This document shows, in pieces, positions 27,701 through 39,700 of a stretch of DNA of 64,000 bases. The stretch is taken from contig SJOL01007707.1 of NCBI GenBank assembly GCA_004794785.1, positions 932,000 through 995,999 on the forward strand, given 5' to 3'. The translations under genes and the position numbers were made by a program. Below the pieces are notes generated by a model. That model searched no databases, was not told the origin of the DNA, and was given only the letters and a program-made list of their open reading frames with translations. This stretch comes from Opisthorchis felineus (Eukaryota > Platyhelminthes > Trematoda > Opisthorchiida > Opisthorchiidae). The stretch's first letter is position 1. Each line of letters opens with the position of its first letter.

Positions 27701-30700
27701 GATTGTCGAGAAGAATCGGTATTGTCTCTGGATACAGCAGTCTTCTATCTGATTTTATGCGCCCGTTGTGTATCACTCTCCCTTGCCGCTTTAGTCTGCG
27801 AAGTGATGCGCCGAGATTTAACCGCTGTCACGTGTGAACAACTCATTGAAGTCACGTGTGGGAACTGAATGTCGGGTGGAAAATACCGCAACTGGAAGCT
27901 GTATGCTGAGGCACGGAAGACCTAGCACTCGATATCATCACTCATTATGTTACATAACACATCGCAAGAAAACCCACCCATGCCACTTTCTGAAATACCC
28001 GAAGCTCATCTTATAGAGACCTCATTGGGTCGTTCTTTATCCTTCACTCATCTCCGAAGAACAGACTAACATACCGATTATGGTATTTTATGTGGAGTTG
28101 TATCCACGTTTGTGAAATCAATAATCCTAATGTATCCAAGCCCACCGAAATTAGGAATAGCATCTCATATGTTACCTAGCCCCTGACACAAAAGATGATT
28201 CCTAATCGTCGTGCGCGTTGCTCGATCGACGTAAAACGACTTCGAGAATTGTGAACATACCCTGAACTAATGTGTAAACATTCTTGCGAAATGTCCCATC
28301 GTAGTTGTCCTCTATTTGGCACACCAAGTTAGAAAAACTCGTATGTCACTCTCTCCAGTCGTCAGTAGAAGATCTCGGACAGTACTTTTCATGTGGATTA
28401 AATGTTTCTCTTCAATCAAACGATCTGGTGGCATTTAAAGCAGCCACAGTTCGAGACAAGCCCCAAATCATTCTTGTGGTAGTGGGTAACCTCTCTTGGC
28501 GTTCTTCATTGTAATGACAAATGCGTTGCACTGCAATTAGCAATAGAGTGTCGTTTCGGCGTCCACTCATTGCATCTCGATCGTTTCTATTTGAACCTGA
28601 ACCACTTGATAGTATCTCAGCCCTTGCACTTCTTTCAAACTCTCTGCGCCTGCAGGACGACACAGCTGAGCTGTTTGGTTCCGGCACCAGCTTGAAATAC
28701 TCAATACTCAGTTACTGTGTCGTACTGCAACCTTAGGACAACCCCACTTTTCATCGTAGCTTACGATCTTATATTTCTTCCTTTTCGAAACAATTGTCCA
28801 TTTCAGACTGTGCAACGGTCTCAATCAGACAGCTTTGGTGTCTTTGCCTGAGGTTTTGTGTATTCACCTGAAGCGATTCCGAAGCCATTGCATGGATTCC
28901 TCAAAAATCAACTCACCAGTTACCTTTCCGCTGGAGGGGTTGGAATTGGGACCTTATCTACATACAGATTGCACTGACAAAGTGAGTTTCCAGTGAACGA
29001 AAGTGTAACTCAGGAACTTTATAATGTTGGCGAAATACATTCATTTGCAAACAAATTTGGTTTTGCGAGAGACTCACCTGGAACCCAGCTGAATCTGCCT
29101 GGAAACATCACAAACGAGAGATTCAGCTGGGTTCCAGGTGTCTCTCGCAAGACCAAATTTGTTCGCAAATGAGTGTATTTCGCTAATTCCGTGCAATTTG
29201 GTTTCAAGTAGAACATAAGGTTGACGGGAATTCGGGGACTGCGCCTACCTGATGAGCCCCAAGAAGGGCGAAACCGGTCGTGGGCTGTCGAAGAATTTTC
29301 AGCAACCTTATGAGTAGTGCATTACGAATATACATGTATCGCGATATCTCGAATATCGTAGCAACTGAAAAATGAGGCGGCCTGGTGCAGCACATTCAGT
29401 TGCCTGGAAACATCACAAACGAGAGATTCAGCTGGGTTCCAGGTGAGTCTCTCGCAAAACCAAATTTGTTTGCAGATGAGTGTATTTCGCCAATTTCGTG
29501 CAATTTGGTTTCAAGTAGAACATAAGGTTGACGGAAACTCGGGGACTGCGCCTACCTGATGAGCCCCAAGAAGGGCGAAACCGGTCGTGGGCTGTCGAAG
29601 ANNNNNNNNNNNNNNNNNNNNNNNNNNNNNNNNNNNNNNNNNNNNNNNNNNNNNNNNNNNNNNNNNNNNNNNNNNNNNNNNNNNNNNNNNNNNNNNNNNN
29701 NNNNNNNNNNNNNNCCACCGCTACGCACCACTACGCTCCCCAATAACGCACTGATGATGTCACCTCGATTGGTGATGAAACGTTTGCAATCAAATTGCCC
29801 AGCTCAGCGAACAGGCCAACGACCATCTACGCTACCTGAGCTACCAACATTTTCCTCTATAGAAAAGATTACGTATGGTTGCATGGGTCTTGACACAGAC
29901 AGCACAATCACGCACTAACGATGTCTTCCTCGCATGGCGACGAATCGTTTGCAAGCCAATTGCCAAGCTCGGCGGACAGATCAACTACCAATATCCTCTC
30001 ATTTGAATGGCAAAATCCGTCTCCAACATCACACTTTTTCTTTATCTTGGTCGTGCCCGCGCAAATGACTTGAATTATGATGGCCTTTTGGCATACCTAT
30101 TCACTCATTTTTAACTGTGAGCCGGATTAACACGTCCATTGTAGAGACGAATAGATTTTTTTCGTATATTTTGTACGACGCATCCTTTTTGAGCATGATT
30201 TTGCCTATTCGACAGCTTCTTTTTAGAACACAGGTTATTCTATTACTTGCAGCTTTTGTAACTGATTTCTTAGGATAACTATTGATTACCGGTGTTGCGA
30301 ACTTTCTTCATGTTATCGTACTCCAGGATAGTGAATCGCATTACAAGTTACTTGTAGAGATCCACTTGTCTTCTTCTTAGGAACTCGTCTTAACTGAAAA
30401 AATACAATCTCATTCGTCCTCACTTACCCCGTCTACCATCACCCAACATTGTAAAATTATTTGATGAACTTTGGTGTAGTTGAGAGCTCGGTTTGAGGTC
30501 GATTTGACCGTTGAGAACGGAGCATCCAAAACACTAATATCCAGCGACTTGGTAGGTATCTCTTGAGCTTCATCAGCAAGTCTGATTTCTGCCACACTTA
30601 ACTCAGTGTTCCTCACTCTCCAGGTGACTACTTTCGATCTGATTAGCGTGATTTGTCATCGGGGTGGCTATGGCGGTGGACATTACGTGACCTATTCACT

Positions 30701-33700
30701 GAATGCTTACACTCAAAGTTGGTACGAGTTCGATGATGATCATGTGACACAAGTTCCGGCATTTCATGTGGAGCAACTGACCAGCGAGGCCTACATTTTG
30801 TTTTATAGGTATGTATAGTGTATTTTATTTCAATTGCTTCATCTTTGTTACGGTGAACAGAGTAGGTCCCGGTATCAAATTTAGAACCTTTTTTTCGTGA
30901 AAAATGTCCGAATCCATATACTTTTCTAATTTTCAAAGACAGTACTGTTAGGTACGACATCGGAATTTCTCACCATTCCAACAGGATTGAACGCAATATT
31001 TTCTAAACAACATTTTTTAATGGAGCAAGCCAGAGCCACCCAACTTACTCATGAACGACAATAAAGCGGCCTTGGTCAACCAATGTTCAACGGACGCATT
31101 TCCAAAGTACCCTAACTGTGAATGATCTGATTCATTGCTGGCTATCCCTAACAGCTAGTGAAAGTCCAAGAAATGTGCCTCATGTAGTTTTCATCTTGTT
31201 TCACGAATCCCTAATTCAGGCTCCAAACCGCACTGTTCCTGCTCGACACTTGCCGCACACTTGGGTTTACATTAGTGTTCATAGATCATTGCGCACCGTA
31301 AATCTTAATGAAAGTATCACAGTTGTTTCAAGTACACTGCTCTGAAAAGTGAACATAACTTGCTCAACAGCTGATGTGGGAATTAAACCAGATTTTTGCA
31401 TATGCGCGTTGCATGACCTTTTCGTGGAAAGTCTGTTTCGACCCGGTCGAACTCATTGATTTAAAGTCGGCGGGCCCACTAAGGTGGGTCCCAGTTGGTC
31501 GTTCTATTTCAGCCATAGTTAGCTGTGCGATAATCTTGTGAGCGCGACTTGTACGCCAGATCGTCACACGGATGAATCGCCGACCAAGTTGAGGTTACCC
31601 ATTTTTCGAAGTTATGTGCATCCCTAGCATCAAACAGTATAAGAAGTAGCCCCCTCTCTCCCCGAACAAAATCCACTACCGGAGAATGGTTCCAGTGGTC
31701 TCTCTTGGAAGGTGAGACTACCTTTTCTTACAAGCAAACCGTACTACACGTACCACACGTACCACACTTTATAGAATAACACAATGGATCACTGAATCTG
31801 GTGAAGTTTCTGAGTTGCAAAGACGAATACCACCGTTATTATTCCGTACAAAACATTGCCGAAAAAGAACGGACTAGCGTTCTGTAGTCTCTGTTAGGAA
31901 AGACCGAACCTTCTAATTAAGACCACTCCAATCTGGCCCCGTGAGTTTTGGCTTGCAATTGATATATTCTTTCAGACCATCCTAAATTCTCAACAAAGGC
32001 CACCTAAGCATTCATCGAGGGACATTCTCCCCTCCCGCCGAAGACCAGGATTCAAAATTTGGGTTTTGGGTTTCCCCATATTACGGCACCACGTAGGTAC
32101 ATTTTCCTCCTAGCATACACAAGCTTGTGTCCCACATTTCTGAGTTCTTCAAACATGGTTTTCAGCTGCATTCACCTTAAATTCTACAGTAATCCCTCGA
32201 ACACTGACCGCCTCGATTGATAGGTTCTGAAGGGAGCACACATTTACGGTCACACATTTACGGTCATCCACGAATAAGTAGACTGATCAAAATCCACAAC
32301 GAGGCCCTGGATTTTAGCCACTTCCGAGGATATGACCATACATATTTGCAAGATCCGGCCTTGCATTCGGAAGCGTTTTGTTCAGACAAGCATCCACATG
32401 GACAGAAAATCACGCCTTAACCCAAGTGACTACAAACATTGTGTCAGTCTCAACAAACACTTTGACCCTCTGTTATTGGTTTTCAGCTTGATTGATCCCG
32501 ACTCACTCTATCGGTTTTTTTTCATCTGTCCTGTATTTATGTCTGAGCCAGTTGGTGAGATATCGGTCACACTGTGTCGTTTTTTCGCTGAAATCGAAGT
32601 CTATTCTTGTGAGCCTATTCGCATGAGGAAGGCTGAAAGTGTACATTCCAGTGGAACCGAACTTGGGGAATGCAGTCAAGTTCGAGAATGGGCTAGTGAT
32701 TACTTGCACTCCATTTATAGCGTCCTTCCTCAAAAGGCGCGATTCAGTGTGCGAACTTTTCGAAGAAAGACCATCCCTTGGGAATTTCCCTACATCGTTT
32801 TAATGTGTTGTCCCGCATACCAAATGCATACTGGTTGCTCAGAAAGAGTACAATCTCCTGCTTTACTTACACATTGCTGATGACGTATTTCCACATTGCT
32901 GTGGTACGGACATCCAGTTTAACGCCAGGTCATTGACGAAAAGTGAAAATGCTGAGCCCAAGCAGCAGAAAACTCACACATCAAAGTCAGTATGCCTTCA
33001 TTGTTGCCTACGAGCGAGTATATGCTTGGCTAATTCAGAAATGAGCCAAATATTTGCCGATATCCGGTCAACAGCTCAAGGAAAAAGCCGAAGAGTTTAC
33101 GGGGAGTATGAGGTGTGGGGAGTTTTGCCTCAGAAAGACTGGCTTCTCGAATTTCAAAGGCGTCACAATTTTAGGTCTCGTCTCCTTATTGGAACTGATT
33201 GGAACCCCCGCCTGCCACAACGGACGGAATGCTATTCACTTATCAATATCTTCAATGAAGCAGCCAGGTTCTACAGGGCACTTCCGAACCTCTGACCATA
33301 AAAGGCAACAGGTGTAACCGTTGAAGTTTCCGGATGGTATTTATGTGGTGCAGCGGTGGAAAACGGTTGTCTATGGTGATCCGTAGAAGCCAGCAACCCA
33401 GATGTTTCAGCTGAGCAAATGCGAGTCGCATAGAATGACCTACGCACTCAACAAGAAGGCTTGGGTCACAAGTCTCATCTTCGAGCAGTAGTAAAAAAAA
33501 TGAAACAACCGAATGTTGCTGGAGAATCGGGAGATCGAATTGCATCTAGATGATTGTTCGGCCCATCGGCGATTATCGGTGGGCAGCATGGAGCCGATTT
33601 TCCTCCCTCCGAATACAGTGTCACGACCGCTGCTCCACGTTACATAGCTCGGCACGGATGTTAAATCATCATCAACGATTTCCAGACAGATAATGTGATT

Positions 33701-36700
33701 GAGTGTATTAGTAAACTTACTAGATACCTAGTCTGGATGCAGTCATATGAATTCATCCCAGTTGACAGAACATCAGTCCCCAAACTATCCGGTCATGTTT
33801 TACTGCATGCGGAATCAAAAACAATGTCGCCACTGTTCCACTCACTAGTATAGTTGACGATTAATCGGCCTTCAGTGTCTAAAAATAATTCGATGGAGCA
33901 ATTTTCCATCTTCGGTAGTTGATTCCTACTCGCCAAGTCACTTTTTGGCAATGATGCTGTTTATTATGTTAGGGAATCGTCATACACTCAAGATGCAGAT
34001 CCTAAGAGAGACGAGAAACGTTCAAAATTTGTGGAACCTGGCAATGGTATGCCTGCTTTGACGCGCTACATGTATGCAGTTCAGAATCATTGCCCTTAGA
34101 GGATTTGAGCCTTGTCAAATCTCTAGTGTGTATCAGTTGGCATAAGCCGAGTAAAAGATAACCAAAAATTTACGGATTTCTTCAAAATATAATACTGGCT
34201 GCATTAACTGATTTTTTGGTGTTTGTTCTGAGGGTTTGTGTTCAGTGTATATAGGGACGGGTTTCACTGATTCACTATGCTAACAATGTCTGTGGACGAT
34301 AGAGGTGGTGTTTGTAGGGGGTATTCCCAGGTGTTGTGATGGAGTCACAGCACTAATGCGTCATCGAATCGTTATCAAAATTTGGAGTAGTCACACTGTC
34401 ACTTACACGTGCGGTCGAAGTAGGATACTCCCTCCAAGATAGGCTGACAACCGCTCATATAAGGCTAGTTGGGTCGTTCCCCGTGAGTGGTGTTTGTCTG
34501 GAGGAACTACTGTACTCGGAGGACAACTGTTTTAAAAACGCTACTGGAACTAGCACTTCATATTTGCGTTTGAGTCCAACTTCATATGTGGTGTATTTGC
34601 AAATTATGCCTTCACAAAGAGGTCATTGGCGTGTTCAGTATTCTTCTACGTGCATGTTTCTACCATAAAAAGAAGTTATCATGCTGGAGTAGCGTAAGAC
34701 AACGGCGTTCATATGGTTGCCAGTTGCACTTATTGTCGCACAACTCAGGTCAAGTCAAAACAGTTCAAGGGAAGCTTTGAGCACTCAGAGGGTTGGAAGT
34801 CTATTCGTCACAACAAATCTGTGCAAGTGCAAAGGGTGGCAAGGCAGATGACCAGACCTAACAACCGATTGCAACTTTTGACTTGTAAGTAATTCAGGTC
34901 AGTTTTGGCCACTCCGTTGATCAATGAGCCTAGCAGTGCCCCATACCTCCGTGGCACCACTCCAGATTTTGAATGTTGTGGAAGCAACTGCATTCTCGCG
35001 ACCTGAGTTCATGCCAACCGACGCCGCTATTGTCAACACCATCCACTAGTGTACATAATGTGTTTGCCCATCTAGAACGAGGCTTGTTTGATAGTGAATT
35101 AAATTCAGAACGTTTCCTAATCAAGCTATTTGGATTATGCTTTTCTCCACAGGCTACGTCCGCGACTTTGTTTTAGATGTGCCATTTGCTGCGCAGAAAT
35201 AAGCGACACTTGTAGATGGCCCGGACTACCGCAGGATGAACCCAAGCTCTTAATTTTACAACTCACTATGATTATTAAAAGACTGACCATTTAGGGATAC
35301 TCCCTATCTTGGAAGACTTTAGCAAAAGCACAAAAGTACCCCGGGGGGGGGAGCAAGAAGAACTGGTCTGTTCTGGCAGATACTCCCTTCCTCAGCGCAC
35401 CCGATCAGAAAACAGTTGTCATTTCTCTAGACAGAGTGCCCTCGGAAGCGACCGCTTTTAAATGACTCCTTGTCTTGTATTCCAAGTCTCTTGAGGCGAG
35501 CAGTAACGTGTAGGCTTGACGATGACGAATATCAAAAGGAAAAATTGGGTTTGAAAGTCTACGGTACTATTTACACAAGTGAGCAAAATTATACGACAAA
35601 TTTCAGTTATCCACTTCCGTGGAGTCAACAATTGCGCAGCGTCCACTATGCAGATATCGGCTAGAGGAATGCTTGCTCGGTGGTGTGGGCTGCGGCCGTT
35701 CCTTCCGGGGCGTCTTCTGATTGTGATATGCGGTGCGATCATACGGGCGTCATGATGAAGCGAGACAAAGCAGGCCCAGCAGACGGAGCGCGGACGCCTA
35801 TGAGTAAGTGGGTCAGTGACACACATGCTAGCATACGTGTGTCGGACGGGGTAGCCTTTGCAACAAGGTGAATAGCGATTACAGAGGCTTTGACGAAGCA
35901 CAACAGTTGGAGATCAATAAGCACATGGACGAATTAAATGAATGAATGGGGGGATCATCAAGATGTCAAGTTTCGAAAAGTACACTCATTTGCGTATCAA
36001 TTTGTCTTCTTCGGGAGACATCTGAATCTCTTGTTTACGATATTCTTCAACTGAATGTACTGCACAAAGGCCGCCCCTTGTATCAGTTGGTACGATATTT
36101 GAGATGTCACAGTCTATTTTCGTAAAGGAAACTACTCACAATGTTGCTGGAAACTCTTCGACAACCCACGACCGGTTTCGAATATCGTGGTGGCGGGTCC
36201 CTGAAAAACATCTCACGGGTGCTTGGGTGACTTTCCTTGTCCCCGAGCTTACCCACTTCCAATCACCCTGATGCATGAGAAGGTTTTCGGTGGTACGAGT
36301 GGAAACTGCACAATAACCTGGGTTTTTCTGATCGAGTGAAGCATGATGGGCCACGTTGGTGCACTCGAATCACCGTAGTTTCAAAGTTTATTCTATCTGG
36401 CTTAACGAGCTCGCCAGAAGCCTTCAGTGGAACGATTGGCGAAGCGGCTGATTCGATACCGTTTCAGATCCGGGTACGAACGTGCTGCCTACTTTCATGT
36501 CCGTACGGTTGGTCGAGTGGCAAGTGCAAATTTTTGCAAATGCTGCACGTGTACTTCGTTTTTCCCTTTCATTTCAAAGGTCTATTTGACATCTAGCTCA
36601 TCCACAAGCATAGTGACTGATGTAATATCTGGTATCACGGTCATCAGTTGCAGTGCTCGGAGTGAGGGATAAGGTTTTAGGTGGTTTTCTAGTTCAGCTC

Positions 36701-39700
36701 CTCCATTTGAATATCTACTTAATCTAATAAACTGATGGCCTTTCTAGTTGCTTCCGTATATGTGCTATGTTTATTGCTCAGCTTCTCAGAATGCTTTCGA
36801 TAATGGGTTGTTTTGGGTTAGCCGTTCCATCTAGCCTTTTTACGGGGATTTCCACGCTTGACTACCAACACAAGCGTAACGTCACATTACTCTTAGGGTC
36901 GGTTCTGAACGAATAAATTGGTGTTGTGGCTGATTGGGAGCTGTTAGGAACAGCATCCATGCGTGGATTTTTCGTTGCCGTGAATTTGGCATGATTCCTC
37001 CGCTGTCATAGTCCGTACCGTTATTGCTTGAACGGCTTTGGTAACCAAGGAAGTTGACCCTTCTGCGTGCACCAAACTCACCAGCCACTGAAAGATTTCA
37101 AGCTATCCCTTATCTCTCTTTTTGGAGAGCTGTTACAGTGTCTCTGTTACGTACTGTCCTTTACGGCTCTACCAGCATATTCAAGAATATCGAACAGTTT
37201 CTACGGTTGTTTAACTAATTGAAGTTAAATTTGTGAGGCTGTTTGATCAAACTGGGTGCCATGTAAGACAAACCCAATAGTCTTCAGTGCTTTTTCGAAT
37301 GTCAAAGTTTTTTCATTCATCTTGTGCCAAAACACCAATGTTCTTTTGACTTGAGAAAGGTAAGCACTCTCGAAGTCCATGGTGAAATTTACTTTGCCGC
37401 CAGATCTTTTTTAGCAGCAGTTAGCTTAAAACATGGTTATATAGCTGTTTTAGTGTGCTTTCCTCGCCCATCATCGTTGAGTTTTAATTTTGATTGTATT
37501 TTTGCTAGTAACGCACTTGACTTACTTCCAGAAAACGCGACACCGCACTTGTTCCTCTGCGAAGAGAAGCGGCCCTTATGCTGCAAAAGGAAGTGGTGAG
37601 TGGACGACTGTCGGTTGCTCTATGCTGCCAACACATTTTTGAACGACGTGTGGTTAATAGACGTCCTGTTCCATTCACGCACCGTTCGTTTTGAGATGCA
37701 TCCAGGTATTTCTGCCATCTTAATGTTAACGAGTGCTAAACATACAACACTGCAGTGCATGCAGAATGTTACGACTGATTTATTAACTATGTTTCCAGTG
37801 TTTTCTACCTGTAGTTGGTTTTTTGGAACTCTACGTCTGTTGTTCAGTCCCCTTGCACATTGAGCACTTTGATCCCTTGACTGTGAGTCATTTGAATGGA
37901 ATTCAGGTCCGTGCCAGGAGCATCACTATTGAACTAGCAAGAGGGACCATTCTGCCTCTCGAATGTGGATCTCTTTAAACTAAGCGGATTTGGATCACAA
38001 GGACGGTGATGTTGTAGCCACTGTGTACGGACGTTTTGTTCGGCTTTCTCCTAATGCCCGTAATGAGTGCTTATGGCGAGTGCGTTTTTCAAAACACCAC
38101 TGGGAATGATTACAGCTATGTGCGGTGCGCTCTCTTTGCTATTACATCTAATTAAAGTACCAGGGAAAACTACTGTGATCTTCATCAACTCCACAAATGG
38201 CGTAGCAGAGTTGGCTTTTTGTTATGTCGTTTGAGGAATGTCTGCTTGCAGGTTGCAGACTACATTAGAAGAGTTCTTGGTTAGTTTCGGTGGTCGAAGT
38301 AGCGTTTGTATTTTATGATACTATCTGATGGGTGTACGTTTCAACCAATCAGTTCAAAATCTCGTACTAGACCGAACGTCCCCATCGAGGTTAATTCTTC
38401 ACAGGGGGTGCACTCGGGACATCATTACAACCAGATATCATAGTCCGGAACGCTGTGCCACTCTCACGGCACTTGACATGAATTGGGGGATCGATAATTT
38501 GTAGTTTCATGCAATTTATTCTGCTTTGGTGACAGAACAGCAAACCCGTTTGTCATAGTCGGGCGCTGTATCCCGGTGCAATGTGTCGAGCTCCTCAGAA
38601 TTTTATGTCAGCATTGGAATGGTTTACTAAGGGCAAAATTGGTTACCACAATTTAATACTACACAAGCTTTGCAGATGACGTTACTTTTACCATTCATAT
38701 CGGTTTCTATCTTTCTTTTTCCCTCTGTCGTATTTCTTCGCTAGGTGCCTGAATCTACCCGGATTGTGTTCTTAAGTCGCGCCTGGTTTGTACGCTTCAG
38801 TACATGGGCTGAACCAGGGCCAATTGACAATACGGAATTTCTGTGCGAGCATGGGCAGTTTAAACCCACTCAATGGAATCACCGTGATTCCCTCGTGGTA
38901 CCCATTCCTCACGATCTGTGGACCAAATTACTGGCAGTGTGAGTACTCCCTATCCCCATTAATGGACCCTGGTTTTATCAGAAACTTCTGACAGAATTCT
39001 TTCACATAATGTTGGAGATTCTCGCCATTTGCCATTGCACGCAACCGTGCCTGGTTTGTGTCATTTTATGCTTAGTATGTCAATAGCAAAGTCAGTATTT
39101 ATCTATGTGGCATCCTTACACCTTCCAGGATTCACGTTCATGGTTTTAATGAACAGTCTGTCCGTTTAAATCCCGTTTTGTTTCATACGTCAGTGCTCAT
39201 TCTAGATAGCAGCTCCCAGGGCTCAGGCCGCTTCCAGAATTCCTGTGAATCTGTAGAAACAAGGGATGCTAATTTCCGTCCCATCATGCAGACTATCGGC
39301 TAAGTAATACTCATTTTATCTTGATGCGATGATTAATTGTTGTGTGGAAGAACCTCAGCAACAATCGGTTCTGTCTCAGTGGCAAAGCAGAAAATTGGTT
39401 TGGTCGTACTGTATGGTGCCCAAATACAATAATCCTTCCGTTATCATTGAAGCTCCCAGACTATCCTGCAGGAGCTACAGTCTCGCTTAAGGCTGAGTAC
39501 CTTGTTTTATGGTGAAACCCCCTCATTTCCAAATTATATTGCTGTAAACGGGAGAATCAAATGAACCACTTGTTCATGATTCTTCAGCTGAATTTGTTGT
39601 GCAAAGCCCGCCTCATTTTTCACTTGACAGACTTGTTCACTAGTAAACACCAGGATTGAGAGTTGCTCTATACATTGCCGTATGAATGCAATCCTGACGA

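Larger units (their letters stand above)
29096..29601 (+). repeat. Tandem ~305-base hammerhead-bearing repeat (PLE terminal-repeat type)
   Basis: A unit starting TGCCTGGAAACATCACAAAC at 29096 recurs at 29401. Each unit holds a hammerhead, and the second unit is cut by the assembly gap. Related diverged copies occur at about 6815-7190, 20400-20890, 14895-15000, 36000-36181 and 39525-39630. Assignment to PLE rests on the hammerhead form and on PLE RT fragments elsewhere in the window. Confidence 0.8.

Noticed and set aside
32332..32880. 182-codon plus-strand open frame
   Set aside because: No family, no splice signals that fit USP phases, inside an intron next to transposon debris.
35458..35901. 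147-codon minus-strand open frame
   Set aside because: Arg/His/Cys-rich, low-credibility composition, no motif.
37324..37599. Frame around the 64-base USP exon G in a different reading frame
   Set aside because: The USP frame ([14 protein letters not shown]...) joins neighbours in phase and matches the family linker; the longer frame does not.
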